DNA of 64,000 bases from an uncultured Pelagibacteraceae bacterium (GCA_902595635.1 CACJQT010000007.1:1-64000); one strand, 5' to 3'. Numbered from the stretch's first letter, positions 41,176-53,790 are shown. Notes: a model not told the origin generated them from the sequence alone. Numbers and translations are program-made.

Positions 41176-44100
41176 TTATTGATTTACAGGGCTTTCTGCT
41201 TGCTCAATCTTTTCGTTCTCAGCAATGAATTTTTCATCGTCTAAACGAGCTTTATTGTTCCACAAATTTTTAACAGATCCAGTTCCAGCAGGAACTAATC
41301 TACCAACAATAACATTTTCTTTTAATCCTGACAATTTATCTACCTTACCTTTAATAGCAGCATCTGTTAAAACTCTTGTTGTTTCTTGGAAAGAAGCAGC
41401 TGAAATAAATGACTCTGTTTGAAGTGAGGCTTTAGTTATTCCCATTAAAACTCTCTCTCCAACAGCAGGATTTTTGCCATCTTTAATTAGCTGCTCGTTC
41501 ATATTTTCAAATCTTATTCTGTCAATAATTTCTCCTGGAAGTAATGAGCTGTCACCTTGAGTTTTAACTTCAACTTTTTTCAGCATTTGTCTTAATATAA
41601 CCTCAATGTGTTTATCATTTATAATTACACCTTGTAGTCTATAAACATCTTGCACCTGGTTTACGAAATATTCAGTTAATTCTTCAATACCTAAAATTCT
41701 AAGAATATCATGAGGCAATGGTTGACCATCTAACAAATATTCACCTTTTTTAATTTTTTCACCTTGATTAAAATTGATATGTTTTCCTTTTGGTATTAAA
41801 TAACTTGAAGTATCACCATTTTCAGATTCAATTGTTACTCTTTGTTTGCCTCTTACCTCTTTACCAAATATTACTTTTCCATCATTCTCAGCAATAATTG
41901 CGCTATCTTTTGCTTTTCTTGCTTCAAATAATTCAGCAACTCTTGGTAGACCTCCTGTAATATCTTTAGTCTTTGTAGTTTCTTTAGGAAGTCTAGCTAT
42001 TACATCGCCAGCTGAAATTTTTTGTCCATCTTTAACAGATAATATTGAGTCTGGAACTAAGTAATATCTTGCCTCATTATCATCGGCTTTTTTAACAACA
42101 TTTCCTTTTGCATCTCTTAAAGTAATTCTTGGTTTTAAATCTGTGTTTTTAGATTGAGTTTTCCAATCAACAACTGCTTTAGTAGAAATTCCAGTTGCAT
42201 CATCAGTTGTCTCCGCGATTGATACACCATCTATTAAATCTACATAATTTGCTATTCCATCTTTTTCTGCAATAACAGGTGTTGTATATGGATCCCATTC
42301 ACATATTTTTGATCCCTTTTTAATTTTATCTCCATTTTCAAAGAAAAGTTTTGATCCATATGGAACTTTATATGCAGCTACTTGTAATCCATTATCATCT
42401 TCTATTGATAATTCTGTATTTCTTCCCATTACAATTAAATTCTTTTTTGAGTCTACCAATAGATTTGTATTAACAATTTTTAATATACCATCATTATTTG
42501 ATACTATTTGGGAGTCTTGCTTGACTGATGCAGTTCCTCCAACGTGAAAAGTTCTCATTGTAAGCTGAGTTCCTGGTTCACCAATAGATTGGGCTGATAT
42601 CATTCCAATTGCTTCACCAACATGTACCATTTTACCTCTTGATAAATCTCTACCATAACAAGTGGCACATACACCTTCTTTCAAACTACAAGTCATTACT
42701 GAGTAAACATTCAAGTTTTTTACACCTGCAGAGTCAATTTTTTCACATGCTGCTTCATCGATCATGCTATTCTTTTTTATTAAAACTTCACCTGTTAGTG
42801 GATTTTTTACATCTTTTGCTGTTACTCTTCCAAGAGCTCTTTCTGATAAACTAACCATTATATTTCCACCTTCTAAGACCTCAGTAAGTTTTATGAAACT
42901 TGGGTTATCGCATTTAACTTGAGTTATAGTTAAATCTTGTGCAACATCGCAAAGTCTTCTCGTTAAGTATCCAGAGCTTGCTGTCTTCAATGCAGTATCT
43001 GCTAGTCCTTTTCTAGCACCGTGTGTTGAATTAAAATATTCTAGTGCTGTTAAACCTTCTTTAAAGTTTGATGTTATTGGAGACTCTATAATTTCTCCTG
43101 ATGGTTTAGCTATTAAGCCTCTCATTCCAGCTAATTGCTTCATTTGAGCCGCAGAACCTCTTGCACCACTGTCTGCCATCATAAATACTGAATTTATTTT
43201 AAGACCATCTTCATTCATTTCGGTTGCAGAAATTCTTTTCATCATTTCTGAAGCTACTTTATCAGTACATTTTGACCAAGCATCGATAACTTTGTTATAT
43301 TTTTCACCTCTAGTTATTAATCCTTCTGCATATTGATTTTCATAATCAGAAATTAATTTTTTAGTTTCATCAATTAATTGTTGTTTGTTATCTGGAATAA
43401 CTAAATCATCTTTACCAAATGATATTCCTGCTTTAAATGCATGTTTGAAGCCAAGATCTTTTAATTTATCACAAAAAATTACTGTGCTTTTTTGGCCAGA
43501 AAATCTGAAAACATGATCAATAACCTCAGATACTATTTTCTTAGGCAATAATCTATCAATTAGAGCAAATTTATTATTTATATTTTTTGGAATTAAATTT
43601 GCTAAAAGAAATCTTCCAGCTGTGCTTATATGTTTTTCATATTTTGTACTACCATTTTCATCGACGGTTGCAAATCTTGAGACAATTCTAGAGTGAACTT
43701 TGATCTGACCAATTTCTAAAGCATGCTCAATCTCAGAAGTGTTTACAAAATATCCTTCAACTCTATCAGTTTGATATGGCGGTTGAGAAAGATAATATAT
43801 ACCTAAAATCATATCCTGACTTGGAACAATTATAGGTTTTCCATTTGAGGGGCTTAAAATATTATTCGTAGACATCATTAAAACTCTTGCTTCTAATTGT
43901 GCCTCTAAACTTAATGGCACGTGCACTGCCATTTGATCACCATCAAAATCTGCATTGAATGCAGCACAAGTTAGTGGATGTAATTCAATTGCATTACCTT
44001 CTATTAATTTTGGTTCAAATGCCTGAACACCTAGTCTATGTAGCGTTGGTGCTCTATTTAATATAACTGGATGTTCTCTAACAATTAATTCTAAAGCGTC

Positions 44101-45339
44101 CCAAACTTCATTTCTTTCTCTTTCAACAAGTTTTTTAGCTTGCTTGATTGTGGAGGCTAATCCAAGTTTATTTAATCTTGCATATAAAAATGGTTTAAAT
44201 AATTCTAAAGCCATTTTTTTTGGCAAACCACATTCATGTAATTTTAAGTCTGGTCCAACTACTATTACTGATCTTCCAGAATAATCAACTCTTTTGCCCA
44301 ATAAATTTTGTCTAAATCGTCCTTGTTTACCTTTTAACATCTCTGCTAAAGATTTTAATGGTCTTTTGCCTGTACCTGTAATTACTCTTCCTCTTCTACC
44401 ATTGTCAAATAATGCATCTACTGATTCTTGAAGCATTCGCTTTTCATTTCTTACAATTATGTCTGGAGCTTTTAGATCCATTAATCTTTTTAAACGGTTG
44501 TTTCTATTTATAACTCTTCTATATAAGTCATTTAAATCAGAAGTAGCAAATCTACCTCCATCTAAAGGTACTAATGGTCTTAACTCTGGAGGGATTACAG
44601 GTATCGTGGTTAAAATCATCCATTCTGGTTTATTTCCAGTCTCTATAAAAGACTCAATAAGTTTTAATCTTTTAATTGATCTTTCTTCTGAAACTTTCGA
44701 TTTTGTTTCTTTAATTGATTTGATTAAGACCTCTTTTTCTTGTTCTAAATCTATTGATTTTAAAATTTCTAGAATTGCTTCAGCTCCAATACCTGCGGTA
44801 AATGACTCTTCACCATACTCATCTTGATATTTTATAAGTTCTTCTTCACCTAAAAGCTGGTTCTTCTTAAGACTAGTTAATCCTGGTTCAATAACTATGA
44901 AGTTTTCAAAATAAAGTACTCTCTCTACCTCTTTAAGCTTCATATCTATCGCAAGAGATATTCTGCTTGGTAACGATTTTAAAAACCATATGTGAGCAAC
45001 TGGAGTTGCTAAATTAATGTGACCCATTCTTTCACGTCTGACATTTGACTTTGTAACCTCAACACCACATTTTTCGCATATAATTCCTCTGAATTTCATT
45101 CGCTTATACTTACCACAAAGACATTCATAATCTTTTATAGGTCCAAATATTCTTGCACAAAATAATCCATCCTTTTCAGGTCTAAAAGTTCTGTAATTTA
45201 TTGTTTCAGGCTTTTTAATCTCTCCGTATGTCCAGGATTTAATTTTTTCAGGACTAGCAAGTGTAATTTTTATACTATTAAAATTTTGTGCATCAGAAAT
45301 TTCTGAAGATTTAAATAGGTCTGTTAGTTCTTTACTCAT
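41176..45339 (-). CDS. rpoC: RNA polymerase beta' subunit
   Basis: Beta' subunit (1387 residues). The N-terminal zinc site ([20 protein letters not shown]), the catalytic magnesium loop [15 protein letters not shown], the bridge helix/trigger loop region ([20 protein letters not shown] and [19 protein letters not shown]) and the second zinc site ([16 protein letters not shown]) are all intact. One base separates it from rpoB. Complete, normal for alphaproteobacteria. Confidence 0.99.
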   Translation of the reverse strand: MSKELTDLFKSSEISDAQNFNSIKITLASPEKIKSWTYGEIKKPETINYRTFRPEKDGLFCARIFGPIKDYECLCGKYKRMKFRGIICEKCGVEVTKSNVRRERMGHINLATPVAHIWFLKSLPSRISLAIDMKLKEVERVLYFENFIVIEPGLTSLKKNQLLGEEELIKYQDEYGEESFTAGIGAEAILEILKSIDLEQEKEVLIKSIKETKSKVSEERSIKRLKLIESFIETGNKPEWMILTTIPVIPPELRPLVPLDGGRFATSDLNDLYRRVINRNNRLKRLMDLKAPDIIVRNEKRMLQESVDALFDNGRRGRVITGTGKRPLKSLAEMLKGKQGRFRQNLLGKRVDYSGRSVIVVGPDLKLHECGLPKKMALELFKPFLYARLNKLGLASTIKQAKKLVERERNEVWDALELIVREHPVILNRAPTLHRLGVQAFEPKLIEGNAIELHPLTCAAFNADFDGDQMAVHVPLSLEAQLEARVLMMSTNNILSPSNGKPIIVPSQDMILGIYYLSQPPYQTDRVEGYFVNTSEIEHALEIGQIKVHSRIVSRFATVDENGSTKYEKHISTAGRFLLANLIPKNINNKFALIDRLLPKKIVSEVIDHVFRFSGQKSTVIFCDKLKDLGFKHAFKAGISFGKDDLVIPDNKQQLIDETKKLISDYENQYAEGLITRGEKYNKVIDAWSKCTDKVASEMMKRISATEMNEDGLKINSVFMMADSGARGSAAQMKQLAGMRGLIAKPSGEIIESPITSNFKEGLTALEYFNSTHGARKGLADTALKTASSGYLTRRLCDVAQDLTITQVKCDNPSFIKLTEVLEGGNIMVSLSERALGRVTAKDVKNPLTGEVLIKKNSMIDEAACEKIDSAGVKNLNVYSVMTCSLKEGVCATCYGRDLSRGKMVHVGEAIGMISAQSIGEPGTQLTMRTFHVGGTASVKQDSQIVSNNDGILKIVNTNLLVDSKKNLIVMGRNTELSIEDDNGLQVAAYKVPYGSKLFFENGDKIKKGSKICEWDPYTTPVIAEKDGIANYVDLIDGVSIAETTDDATGISTKAVVDWKTQSKNTDLKPRITLRDAKGNVVKKADDNEARYYLVPDSILSVKDGQKISAGDVIARLPKETTKTKDITGGLPRVAELFEARKAKDSAIIAENDGKVIFGKEVRGKQRVTIESENGDTSSYLIPKGKHINFNQGEKIKKGEYLLDGQPLPHDILRILGIEELTEYFVNQVQDVYRLQGVIINDKHIEVILRQMLKKVEVKTQGDSSLLPGEIIDRIRFENMNEQLIKDGKNPAVGERVLMGITKASLQTESFISAASFQETTRVLTDAAIKGKVDKLSGLKENVIVGRLVPAGTGSVKNLWNNKARLDDEKFIAENEKIEQAESPVNQ

Positions 45340-45340
45340 A

Positions 45341-48300
45341 TTAATTTAGCTCCACATTTAGTGCTAGAGATTTAATTTCTTTAACTAAAACGTTAAATGA
45401 CTCAGGTATTCCTGATTCAAAATTTTCTTCACCTTTAACTATAGTTTCATAAACTTTAACTCTTCCAGCTACATCATCTGACTTAACGGTAAGAATTTCT
45501 TGTAATGTATACGAAGCTCCATAAGCCTCTAATGCCCAAACTTCCATTTCACCAAATCGCTGACCTCCTAATTGTGCTTTACCACCAAGAGGTTGTTGTG
45601 TTACTAAACTGTAAGGTCCAGTAGATCTAGCATGAATTTTATCTTCAACTAGATGATGAAGTTTTAACATATAAATCGTTCCGACTGTTACAGGTCTATC
45701 AAATTTCTCGCCAGTTCTTCCATCCCAAAGTGTAGTTTGACCTGAGTTTGGTAATTCAGCTAATTCTAACATTTTGGTAACATCGTTTTCTTTAGCGCCA
45801 TCAAAAACTGGTGTAGCTATTGGAACACCGTGTCTTATGTTTGAACATAAATCCTCAAATTCAGATTGATTTAATTTTTCAATGTCTTCATCATATATTT
45901 CTTTACCATACACGTTCTTCAAAAATGATTTGATTTTCTCTGTCTTTTCAATTTTTTTTTGATTTTCGTTAACTAATTGATTTAACTTCTCGCCTAACTC
46001 TGTGCAGGACCATCCTAAGTGTGTCTCTAATATTTGACCAACATTCATCCTACTCGGAACACCTAATGGGTTAAGAACTATATCAACTGGTTTACCATTT
46101 TCTCTATAGGGCATATCTTCAACTGGAACTATTTTACTAACAACACCTTTATTTCCATGTCTTCCAGACATCTTATCTCCTGGTCTTAGTCTTCTTTTTA
46201 TAGCAACAAAAACTTTAACCATTTTCATAACACTGGGTAATAAATCGTCACCTTGTCTAATTTTTAAAACTTTATCTTCAAATCTTTCTTGAATATCTTG
46301 TTTAGCGCTATTGTACTGATCTTTAATTTGAGACAATGAAGATACTTTATCTTGCTCATCGACTGATATTTTAAATAAATCAGAAACAGGTAAATTATTA
46401 ATTATCTCTTCAGATATAACTGTATTAACCTCGACATCTTTAACTTTTTTATTAATTTTTGTTCCACTTAATATTGATGACAATCTCTGTTTTATACTTC
46501 TTTCTAAAATTTCTTCTTCAACTTTTTTATCTTCTTGAACACTCTCGATTTCTGCTCGCTCAATAGTTATTGATCTTTCATCTTTATCAATACCATGTCT
46601 ATTAAATACCCTTACATCAACTACTATACCACCGCTTCCACTTGGCATTTTTAATGATGTATCAGTAACATCAATTGCTTTTTCTCCAAATATTGATCTT
46701 AATAATTTTTCTTCAGGGCCTGATGCAGTATCTCCTTTAGGAGTAACTTTACCCACCAAAATATCCCCTGGTTTAACTTCAGCACCAATATAAACTATTC
46801 CCGACTCATCTAAATTTTTTAAAGACTCCTCATTAACATTTGGAATATCTCTTGTAATATCTTCCTCACCTAATTTTGTATCTCTAGCCATTACTTCGTA
46901 TTCTTCTATGTGTATAGATGTAAATACATCATCTGTTACACATCTCTCTGAAATTAATATTGAATCTTCAAAGTTATAACCTTGCCAAGGCATGAAGGCT
47001 ACGGTTACATTTTTACCTAAAGCTAATTCGCCAACTTTAGTTGATGGGCCATCAGCAATGATATCTCCAGATTTAACTTTATCCCCTACTCGAACTAAAG
47101 GTTTTTGATTTATGCAGGTGTTTTGATTTGATCTTTTAAACTTTTGTAGATTATATATATCGACTCCTGATTTAGAGTAATCTTTTTCACTTGATGCTTT
47201 AATAACTATCCTTTTACCATCAATTTTATCTACAACTCCATCTCTTCTCGCAACTATTGTTACTCCTGAATCTAAAGCAACATCACTTTCTATACCTGTA
47301 CCCACAAGTGGGGCCTCTGGTTTTAACAGCGGAACTGCTTGTCTCATCATATTTGAGCCCATTAGTGCTCTATTAGCATCATCATTTTCTAAAAAAGGTA
47401 TTAGAGAGGCAGCCACTGATACAAGTTGCTTTGGAGAAACATCGATATAATCTATGGTATCTGGTTTAGCTAAAATGAAATTTAAATTTTGTCTACAAGA
47501 AACTAACTCTTCAGTAAACTTACCATTTTTGTCAATAAGAGAATTAGCTTGTGCAATAGTAAATTTGGTCTCTTCCATGGCAGATAAATATTCAATATTA
47601 TTTTGCACGATACCATCTTTTACCTTTTTATATGGGCTTTCAATGAAACCATATTTATTTATTTTTGAATATGTTGATAAACTATTAATTAGTCCAATGT
47701 TCGGTCCCTCTGGTGTTTCAATTGGACAAATTCTTCCATAATGAGTTGGATGAACGTCTCTGACTTCAAACCCAGCTCTTTCTCTTGTTAAACCGCCTGG
47801 TCCTAGAGCAGACACTCTTCTTTTATGAGTGATTTCGGAAAGTGGATTAGTTTGATCCATAAACTGAGACAGTTGTGAGGTTGCAAAGAAATCTTTAAGA
47901 GAAATAGTCAAAGGTTTTGCATTAATTAAATCTTGGGGCATTGCTGACTCAACATCTAGGGTAGTCATTTTCTCTTTTATAGCTCTTTCCATTCTATAGA
48001 CGCCTATTCTTGCCTGATTTTCCACAAGTTCACCAACTGATCTTACTCTTCTATTTCCCAAATGATCTATATCATCAACTTCATCTTTACCATCTCTTAA
48101 ATCCAACATTTTTTTAATAATAGCTAAAATGTCATCATTTCTTAAAATTGTTATTTTATCAGAACAATTTAATTCTAACCTTGAATTCATTTTTACTCTT
48201 CCAACATCTGATAAATCATATCTTTCAGAACTAAAAAATAGGTTATTAAATATCTGAGTAGCTATTTCTATTGTTGGAGGTTCACCAGGTCTTAAAACCT

Positions 48301-49423
48301 TATAAATTTCTGTTATTGCATCATTTTTATTTTCATTTTTATCATTAAAAATACTTAATAATAAGTATGGACCTTTATTTATTGAGTTAGTTCTAGAAAT
48401 ATCTAAAGATTTAATATCAGCCTCAATGATTTTACTTATTATGGTCTCATTTATTTCTGTTCCAATTTTAAATATATCTTCACCAACTTTAATATCTCTA
48501 TGTAAAAATTTACCGTATAAAGATTCGCTAGAAACAAAAATTTCTTTTAGACCATCATTTGAGAGTTTTTTTGCAGTTAAAAAATTTATTTTTTCACCTA
48601 ATTTTACAACTACTTTATTATTTTTTGCATCAATTACTTCTTCTGAAAAGTTTTTGGCTTTATAATTTTCTGGATCAAATTTAGTTTTCCACTTATTTAA
48701 TTTTTTATCATAATTTAATGTTTCTTTTTGATAGAATTCGTCAACAATATCATTTTTTGAAAATCCTAAAGCTTGTAATAAAGTAGAAACTAATATTTTC
48801 TTTTTTCTATCAATTCTAAAATATAAAAAATCCTTTACATCAAATTCAAAGTCTAGCCAAGATCCACGATTAGGAATTACACGACAATTAAATAATAATT
48901 TACCACTAGCGTGTGATTTGCCCTTGTCATGATCAAAAAATACACCTGGGCTTCTGTGCATCTGGTTAACAACTACTCTTTGAACTCCATTGGTTATAAA
49001 AGTTCCACTATTTGTCATCATTGGAACTTCCCCCATATAAACTTCTTGTTCTTTTGCTGATAAAATATCCTTTGTATTATTTTCTTGATCAATCTCATAG
49101 ACAACTAGTCTAAGAGTACATTTGAGAGCTGCAGAATAAGTTAAACCTCTAGATATACATTCCTCAACATCAAATTTAGGTTTTTCTAATTTATAAGATA
49201 CATACTCTAATGTTGCTTTATCATTTAAATCTTCTATCGGAAAAATGCTTTTAAAAACTCTATCGAAACCCTTAACAAGATGTTGCTCAACATCTTGTTT
49301 AAATTCTGTAAGTTCTTTATAAGAATTCTTCTGTACCTCTATAAGATTTGGGATAGATAAACTCTCTTTAAGTTTTCCGAAGCTTTTTCTTATATTTTTC
49401 TTTTCTGTAAAAGATAATTGCAT
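45341..49423 (-). CDS. rpoB: RNA polymerase beta subunit
   Basis: Beta subunit (1360 residues), completing the active site with beta'. The rifampicin region [20 protein letters not shown] and [20 protein letters not shown] reads as the sensitive type. The flap and C-terminal [20 protein letters not shown] are present. The start codon is immediately preceded by a hairpin (49431-49455) in the 49-base gap after rplL. Confidence 0.99.
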   Translation of the reverse strand: MQLSFTEKKNIRKSFGKLKESLSIPNLIEVQKNSYKELTEFKQDVEQHLVKGFDRVFKSIFPIEDLNDKATLEYVSYKLEKPKFDVEECISRGLTYSAALKCTLRLVVYEIDQENNTKDILSAKEQEVYMGEVPMMTNSGTFITNGVQRVVVNQMHRSPGVFFDHDKGKSHASGKLLFNCRVIPNRGSWLDFEFDVKDFLYFRIDRKKKILVSTLLQALGFSKNDIVDEFYQKETLNYDKKLNKWKTKFDPENYKAKNFSEEVIDAKNNKVVVKLGEKINFLTAKKLSNDGLKEIFVSSESLYGKFLHRDIKVGEDIFKIGTEINETIISKIIEADIKSLDISRTNSINKGPYLLLSIFNDKNENKNDAITEIYKVLRPGEPPTIEIATQIFNNLFFSSERYDLSDVGRVKMNSRLELNCSDKITILRNDDILAIIKKMLDLRDGKDEVDDIDHLGNRRVRSVGELVENQARIGVYRMERAIKEKMTTLDVESAMPQDLINAKPLTISLKDFFATSQLSQFMDQTNPLSEITHKRRVSALGPGGLTRERAGFEVRDVHPTHYGRICPIETPEGPNIGLINSLSTYSKINKYGFIESPYKKVKDGIVQNNIEYLSAMEETKFTIAQANSLIDKNGKFTEELVSCRQNLNFILAKPDTIDYIDVSPKQLVSVAASLIPFLENDDANRALMGSNMMRQAVPLLKPEAPLVGTGIESDVALDSGVTIVARRDGVVDKIDGKRIVIKASSEKDYSKSGVDIYNLQKFKRSNQNTCINQKPLVRVGDKVKSGDIIADGPSTKVGELALGKNVTVAFMPWQGYNFEDSILISERCVTDDVFTSIHIEEYEVMARDTKLGEEDITRDIPNVNEESLKNLDESGIVYIGAEVKPGDILVGKVTPKGDTASGPEEKLLRSIFGEKAIDVTDTSLKMPSGSGGIVVDVRVFNRHGIDKDERSITIERAEIESVQEDKKVEEEILERSIKQRLSSILSGTKINKKVKDVEVNTVISEEIINNLPVSDLFKISVDEQDKVSSLSQIKDQYNSAKQDIQERFEDKVLKIRQGDDLLPSVMKMVKVFVAIKRRLRPGDKMSGRHGNKGVVSKIVPVEDMPYRENGKPVDIVLNPLGVPSRMNVGQILETHLGWSCTELGEKLNQLVNENQKKIEKTEKIKSFLKNVYGKEIYDEDIEKLNQSEFEDLCSNIRHGVPIATPVFDGAKENDVTKMLELAELPNSGQTTLWDGRTGEKFDRPVTVGTIYMLKLHHLVEDKIHARSTGPYSLVTQQPLGGKAQLGGQRFGEMEVWALEAYGASYTLQEILTVKSDDVAGRVKVYETIVKGEENFESGIPESFNVLVKEIKSLALNVELN

Positions 49424-49430
49424 CTCAACT

Positions 49431-49455
49431 ACTGATTAAAAAATAATTAACCAGT
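49431..49455 (-). repeat. Hairpin between rplL and rpoB
   Basis: On the minus strand ACTGGTTAA (49455-49447) can pair with TTAATCAGT (49439-49431), a 9-bp stem with one G-U pair and a 7-base loop. Only 7 bases (AGTTGAG) separate it from the rpoB ATG. It could be an attenuator, an RNase III/RNase E processing site (as found between rplL and rpoB in E. coli), or a translation control element. Confidence 0.55.
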
Positions 49456-49472
49456 AAAAAATCCTATCTAAT

Positions 49473-49844
49473 TTATTTTAGTTCTACTTTTGCGCCAGCT
49501 GCTTCGAGTTTTTGTTTTATCTCTTCTGCCTCTTTTTTATTAACACCCGTTTTGACTTCTTTCGGTGCTCCTTCAACTAAATCTTTTGCCTCTTTAAGAC
49601 CTAATGCAGTAATAGCTCTTACCTCTTTGATAACATTAATTTTTTTATCGCCTGCTGCAGTAAGCATGATCGTGAATTCATCTTTTTCTTCTGCTGGTGC
49701 TGCTCCACCTGCTGCTGCTGGTGCTGCTGCTACAGCTGCTGCTGCAGTCACACCCCATTTTTCTTCTAATTGTTTTGAAAGTTCAGCTGCCTCTACAACA
49801 GTTAAACTTGATAAGTCATCTATAATTTTATTTAAGTCAGCCAT
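49473..49844 (-). CDS. rplL: 50S ribosomal protein L7/L12
   Basis: L7/L12 stalk protein (123 residues) that recruits translation GTPases. The N-terminal dimerisation domain ([20 protein letters not shown]) is followed by an alanine/glycine-rich hinge (about residues 33-52) and the C-terminal domain ([40 protein letters not shown]). The gap after rplJ is 18 bases. Confidence 0.98.
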   Translation of the reverse strand: MADLNKIIDDLSSLTVVEAAELSKQLEEKWGVTAAAAVAAAPAAAGGAAPAEEKDEFTIMLTAAGDKKINVIKEVRAITALGLKEAKDLVEGAPKEVKTGVNKKEAEEIKQKLEAAGAKVELK

Positions 49845-49862
49845 AATAAATCTTGTCCCTGG

Positions 49863-50372
49863 TTATTTTTTTGATTTTTCGAGCGCTAAAATAGCGATTT
49901 TTGACGCTGGCGCAAGTAAAATACTTGCTATTTTTTGTGCTGGAGACCTCAATATTCCTACTATTTTAGCTCTAGCTTCATCTAATGAAGGAAGAGTAGC
50001 TACATTTTTGACACCAGCAACGTCTAAAACATCAGAACCCATGATTCCTCCCAGAATCTTTAAATTTTCATTTTCTTTTGAAAATTTTGTTAAAATCTTT
50101 GCAGAAGTTATTGCATCTTCGGAAAGTGCTACAGCAGTTGGACCTGAAAACAAATTTGATAGATCTTTACATCTTGTTTTTTCTAATGCCAATTTTGTTA
50201 TTCTATTATTTGTAATTTTAAATTTTATGCCGTGTTGTCTCATTTTAGCTCTAAGGTCATCTAACTGGTTCATTGTTAAACCTTGGTAATGTGTAACAAT
50301 CACTGCTTCAGATTTTTCAAACTGATTTGTCATATCAGTTATATATTTTTTCTTTTGTTCTTTATTCATCAT
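49863..50372 (-). CDS. rplJ: 50S ribosomal protein L10
   Basis: L10 (169 residues), base of the stalk that anchors L7/L12 dimers; in E. coli the L10-L12 complex represses its own mRNA. EAVIVTHYQGLTMNQLDDLR, KFKITNNRITKLALEKTRCK and LFSGPTAVALSEDAITSAKI are family motifs. Two adjacent ATGs are possible starts. Only 2 bases separate it from rplA, so there is no long L10 leader as in E. coli. Confidence 0.97.
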   Translation of the reverse strand: MMNKEQKKKYITDMTNQFEKSEAVIVTHYQGLTMNQLDDLRAKMRQHGIKFKITNNRITKLALEKTRCKDLSNLFSGPTAVALSEDAITSAKILTKFSKENENLKILGGIMGSDVLDVAGVKNVATLPSLDEARAKIVGILRSPAQKIASILLAPASKIAILALEKSKK

Positions 50373-50374
50373 AA

Positions 50375-51064
50375 CTAAATACTCTTACCTAATTTGATTT
50401 TGTATGAAACGCCCATTGTAGAAGTTAAGAAAGCTTGTTTAATCAAATCTCCTTTAATTGTATTATTTGATTTTTCCTTATCTAATGCATCAATTATTGC
50501 GTTGAAATTATTTATTAACTTATCGTCGGCAAATGATTTATTTCCTATACTCACACCTATATTTCCATCTTTATCATTTCTTATTTCAACTTGACCAGAT
50601 TTTGCATCAGTCACTGCCTTTTTTATATCGTTAGTTACTGATCCTAATTTTGGATTAGGCATCAGTCCTTTAGGACCTAGAACTTTTCCTAATTTTGAAA
50701 GCTTGATCATCATGCCTGGTGTACATATTAATTTTTCAAAAGTTATATTTCCCGACTTTATTTGATCAATAAGTTCATCACCACCAACAACTTCAGCTCC
50801 AGAATCTTTTGCCTCTTGTGATTTATTCTCTTCACAAACAACTCCAATTTTTACTTTTTTAGAACTTCCACCTGGTAAATTAATTACAGTTCTGATATTT
50901 ATCTCGCTTTTCTTTTGCTTATTATTAATTTGTAAACTTAAATCTAAAGATTCATCAAACTTTGTTGTACAATTTTGTTTTAAAATAGGAATTAATTTAT
51001 CTACAGTTTGAGATTGCAAGTCTCTAGTTTTTTCTGGTAATTTTTTATATCTTTTTGATGACAT
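50375..51064 (-). CDS. rplA: 50S ribosomal protein L1
   Basis: L1 (229 residues) on the mobile L1 stalk near the E-site, translational repressor of rplKA in E. coli. LGKVLGPKGLMPNPKLGSVT is diagnostic. The two-domain layout is normal. One-base overlap with rplK. Confidence 0.97.
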   Translation of the reverse strand: MSSKRYKKLPEKTRDLQSQTVDKLIPILKQNCTTKFDESLDLSLQINNKQKKSEINIRTVINLPGGSSKKVKIGVVCEENKSQEAKDSGAEVVGGDELIDQIKSGNITFEKLICTPGMMIKLSKLGKVLGPKGLMPNPKLGSVTNDIKKAVTDAKSGQVEIRNDKDGNIGVSIGNKSFADDKLINNFNAIIDALDKEKSNNTIKGDLIKQAFLTSTMGVSYKIKLGKSI

Positions 51065-51492
51065 TATTCTACTACCTCAATACCCATAGATCTTGCAGAA
51101 CCAGCTATTATTTTTGCAGCCTCTTCAACATCGTGTGCATTTAAGTCGGCCATTTTCTTTTCAGCAATCTCTTTTAATTGTTTTTTTGAAATTTTTGCTA
51201 CAATGTTTCTACCTGGTTCCTTTGAGCCACTTTTTAATTTTACAGCTTCTTTTATATAATGAGAAGCAGGTGGTGATTTAATAATAAAATCAAATTTTTT
51301 ATCTTTATAAACTGTAATAATTACCGGAACTGGTTTGCCTGCAAATGATTTTGTTTTTTCATTAAACGCCTTGCAAAATTCCATTATATTTATTCCTCTT
51401 TGACCCAAGGCAGGTCCAACTGGAGGAGCTGGATTTGCTTGGCCACCATTAATTTGTAATTTTATATATCCACTTATTTCTTTTTTTGCCAT
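51064..51492 (-). CDS. rplK: 50S ribosomal protein L11
   Basis: L11 (142 residues) at the GTPase-associated centre. [39 protein letters not shown] and the C-terminal [13 protein letters not shown] are diagnostic. One-base overlaps with nusG and rplA. Confidence 0.98.
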   Translation of the reverse strand: MAKKEISGYIKLQINGGQANPAPPVGPALGQRGINIMEFCKAFNEKTKSFAGKPVPVIITVYKDKKFDFIIKSPPASHYIKEAVKLKSGSKEPGRNIVAKISKKQLKEIAEKKMADLNAHDVEEAAKIIAGSARSMGIEVVE

Positions 51493-52022
51493 TAGCTTGC
51501 CTTTTCTACCTGACTATATTCCAAATCGACAGGTGTTGGTCTTCCAAATATAGAAACTGATACTTTTAATCTTAATTTATCTTCATCTATATCTTCAACC
51601 AATCCACTGAAAGATGCAAAAGGTCCGTCTATAACTTGAACTTTTTCTCCTACATTGTATTCAATACCTGATTTAGGCTGAACAACACCATCTTTAATTT
51701 GTCCAAGTATTTTTTCAATTTCTTTTTCTGAAACTGGAATTGGTGTTCCCTTAGTACCTAGAAAACCACTTACTTTTTTTATATTCTTTATCAAGTGGTA
51801 AATAGTATTATCCATTTCACTTTTTAATAAAACATATCCAGGGAAATATTTCTTTTTTCTTTGAATACGTTTACCTCTTTTAACTTCAGTTACATCATGA
51901 GTTGGTACAATTATTTCTTCAATTCTCTCGGAAATATTTGCTTTTACAGCTTCCTCTTTTATCTCCTTAGCAACTTTATTTTCAAAGCTGGAGTGAGATT
52001 GAACTATGTACCAATTTTTCAT
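51492..52022 (-). CDS. nusG: Transcription antitermination factor NusG
   Basis: NusG (176 residues), an elongation factor linking RNA polymerase with Rho or the ribosome. The NGN domain ([34 protein letters not shown]) is followed by a KOW domain ([20 protein letters not shown]). Starts right after the secE stop. The usual secE-nusG-rplK order. Confidence 0.97.
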   Translation of the reverse strand: MKNWYIVQSHSSFENKVAKEIKEEAVKANISERIEEIIVPTHDVTEVKRGKRIQRKKKYFPGYVLLKSEMDNTIYHLIKNIKKVSGFLGTKGTPIPVSEKEIEKILGQIKDGVVQPKSGIEYNVGEKVQVIDGPFASFSGLVEDIDEDKLRLKVSVSIFGRPTPVDLEYSQVEKAS

Positions 52023-52214
52023 TTAAAAACTTACCTTTAAAACTATTTCTAAAAAAAATTGAAGAACCTGATCCAAAAGTAAAAAAAATAAAGCAGCAAC
52101 TATAGCCATTGCTACTACCATTAAAGATCCTTGGATAACCTCTTTTCCTGTTGGCCAAGTGACCTTGAAAGCCTCTTGTTTAACATCCTGAATAAATTTT
52201 AAAGGGTTCTTCAT
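52023..52214 (-). CDS. secE: Preprotein translocase subunit SecE (short form)
   Basis: Single-spanning SecE (63 residues) that clamps SecY. An amphipathic segment with the conserved EAFKVTWPTGKEVIQGSLMV precedes one transmembrane helix (AMAIVAALFFLLLDQVLQFF). The short form with one membrane helix is usual outside Enterobacteria. The ATG at 52212-52214 starts 12 bases after the tRNA-Trp 3' end. A longer in-frame opening reaches into the tRNA and is rejected. Confidence 0.94.
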   Translation of the reverse strand: MKNPLKFIQDVKQEAFKVTWPTGKEVIQGSLMVVAMAIVAALFFLLLDQVLQFFLEIVLKVSF

Positions 52215-52226
52215 ATAGTTTTTGTT

Positions 52227-52302
52227 TGGCAGGAGCGGAGGGAATCGAACCCCCAACCTCCGGTTTTGGAGACCGGCGCTCTACCAATTGAGCTACACTC
52301 CT
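52227..52302 (-). tRNA. tRNA-Trp (anticodon CCA)
   Basis: Reverse complement folds as a 76-nt tRNA with acceptor AGGAGTG paired to CGCTCCT, T arm GGGGGTTCGATTCCC region, anticodon stem CCGGT/ACCGG with loop CTCCAAA (anticodon CCA), discriminator G and encoded CCA. It lies between tuf (7 bases upstream) and secE (12 bases downstream) and is probably excised from their shared transcript. Confidence 0.97.
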
Positions 52303-52309
52303 ATGGAGT

Positions 52310-53500
52310 TTACTCGATAATTTTAGTTACTACTCCAGCTCCTACTGTTCTACCACCTTCTCTAATAGCAAAGTTTAATTTTTCTGCCATAGCAATTGGT
52401 GTGATTAATTTTACTGTAAATTTAGCGTCATCACCTGGCATGACCATTTCTGTTCCAGCTGGCAACTCTACTTCCCCTGTAACGTCAGTTGTTCTAAAAT
52501 AAAATTGAGGTCTATATTTTGTAAAGAAAGGGGTATGTCTTCCACCCTCTTCTTTTTTTAATACATAAGCTTGAGCCTCAAATTTAGTGTGTGGAGTTAT
52601 AGAGGCAGGTTTACATAAAACTTGTCCTCTTTCTACATCTGTTCTTTCAACACCTCTCAAAAGTGCACCTATGTTATCACCAGCTTCACCTGAATCTAAT
52701 AGCTTTCTAAACATTTCTACACCTGTACAAACTGTTTTTTTTGTTTCTCTTATTCCGACGATTTCAATTTCATCACCAGTTTTAATTACCCCAGACTCTA
52801 CTCTCCCTGTTACTACAGTACCTCTTCCAGAAATTGAAAAAACGTCTTCAACAGGCATTAAAAAATCTTTATCTTTTGGTCTGTCAGGTTGTGGAATAAA
52901 CTCATCAACAGATTTCATTAGTTCCATTATTGAATTTTTACCAATTTCATCATCTCTTCCTTCAACAGCAGCTAATGCAGAACCTTTTATTATCGGAGTT
53001 TTGTCTCCAGGAAATTTGTATGATGTTAATAAATCTTTTATCTCTTCCTCAACAAGTTCGATCATCTCTTTATCGTCAACTTGATCAACTTTATTTAAAT
53101 AAACAACTATAGCTGGAACTCCCACTTGTCTTGCTAAAAGAATATGCTCTCTAGTTTGTGGCATTGGACCATCAGCAGCGTTAACCACTAAAATAGCTCC
53201 ATCCATTTGTGCAGCTCCTGTTATCATGTTCTTTACATAATCAGCATGACCTGGACAATCAACGTGAGCATAGTGTCTTTTTTCAGTCTCATACTCCACA
53301 TGAGCAGTTGAAATTGTAATTCCTCTCTCTTTTTCCTCTGGAGCTTTATCAATTTGATCATAAGCAGTAAATTGCGCACCACCAGTCTCTGCTAAAACTT
53401 TTGTAATCGCAGCAGTTAATGTTGTTTTACCATGATCCACGTGACCTATAGTACCAATATTACAGTGCGGTTTATTTCTTACGAACTTTTCTTTTGACAT
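52310..53500 (-). CDS. tuf: Elongation factor Tu
   Basis: EF-Tu (396 residues), GTPase that brings aminoacyl-tRNA to the ribosome. G1 [40 protein letters not shown] and the [14 protein letters not shown] motif are complete, as are domains II and III ending [18 protein letters not shown]. It is the only tuf in the window and is absent from between fusA and rpsJ. A GAGG ribosome-binding site precedes the ATG. Confidence 0.99.
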   Translation of the reverse strand: MSKEKFVRNKPHCNIGTIGHVDHGKTTLTAAITKVLAETGGAQFTAYDQIDKAPEEKERGITISTAHVEYETEKRHYAHVDCPGHADYVKNMITGAAQMDGAILVVNAADGPMPQTREHILLARQVGVPAIVVYLNKVDQVDDKEMIELVEEEIKDLLTSYKFPGDKTPIIKGSALAAVEGRDDEIGKNSIMELMKSVDEFIPQPDRPKDKDFLMPVEDVFSISGRGTVVTGRVESGVIKTGDEIEIVGIRETKKTVCTGVEMFRKLLDSGEAGDNIGALLRGVERTDVERGQVLCKPASITPHTKFEAQAYVLKKEEGGRHTPFFTKYRPQFYFRTTDVTGEVELPAGTEMVMPGDDAKFTVKLITPIAMAEKLNFAIREGGRTVGAGVVTKIIE

Positions 53501-53534
53501 TACTTGTTTACCTCTTTTTTATAATTTATTTTTT

Positions 53535-53608
53535 TGGAGCGGGTAAAGGGAATCGAACCCTTACATCCAGCTTGGAAGGCTAGCGTTCTACCATTGAACT
53601 ACACCCGC
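53535..53608 (-). tRNA. tRNA-Gly (anticodon UCC)
   Basis: 74-nt tRNA on the minus strand: acceptor GCGGGTG paired with TACCCGC, discriminator T, encoded CCA, T loop TTCGATT, anticodon loop CTTCCAA giving UCC (reads GGA/GGG). It sits between tRNA-Tyr (42 bases) and tuf (34 bases), as in the tRNA-tufB clusters of other Proteobacteria. Confidence 0.97.
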
Positions 53609-53649
53609 AACACCCAAGTACACTCCATGTTATTATAAAGAATTATTGA

Positions 53650-53736
<87 letters not shown>

Positions 53737-53749
53737 TTAATAATATTTA

Positions 53750-53763
53750 GGGGGAAGCACCCC
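53750..53763 (-). repeat. GC-rich hairpin just before tRNA-Tyr
   Basis: GGGG-TGCTT-CCCC on the minus strand forms a short stable stem 14 bases before the tRNA-Tyr 5' end. It is conspicuous against the AT-rich background. It may guide processing of the tRNA leader; function unknown. Confidence 0.45.
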
Positions 53764-53790
53764 ATGTTCAATAAAGCTTTAAACAACATG
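53763..53790. repeat. Nested palindrome in tRNA-Tyr/tuf promoter region
   Basis: Outer arms CATGTT (53763-53768) and AACATG (53785-53790) flank a perfect inner palindrome TAAAGCTTTA (53772-53781) with 3-base spacers on both sides. It begins just downstream of the predicted -10 box and overlaps the predicted transcription start. Candidate operator or leader hairpin. Confidence 0.5.

Noticed and set aside
49552-50289. 245-codon plus-strand open frame across rplL and rplJ
   Set aside because: It is antisense to two certain ribosomal protein genes, rich in Ala/Ser runs that mirror the L7/L12 hinge, and has no family motif.
52215-52256. Longer start for secE
   Set aside because: The extended frame reads into tRNA-Trp and encodes a tRNA-derived peptide; ATG at 52212-52214 fits SecE.
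52587-53084. 165-codon plus-strand open frame inside tuf
   Set aside because: Antisense to EF-Tu; low-complexity Ser/Ile/Pro composition and no recognisable domain.
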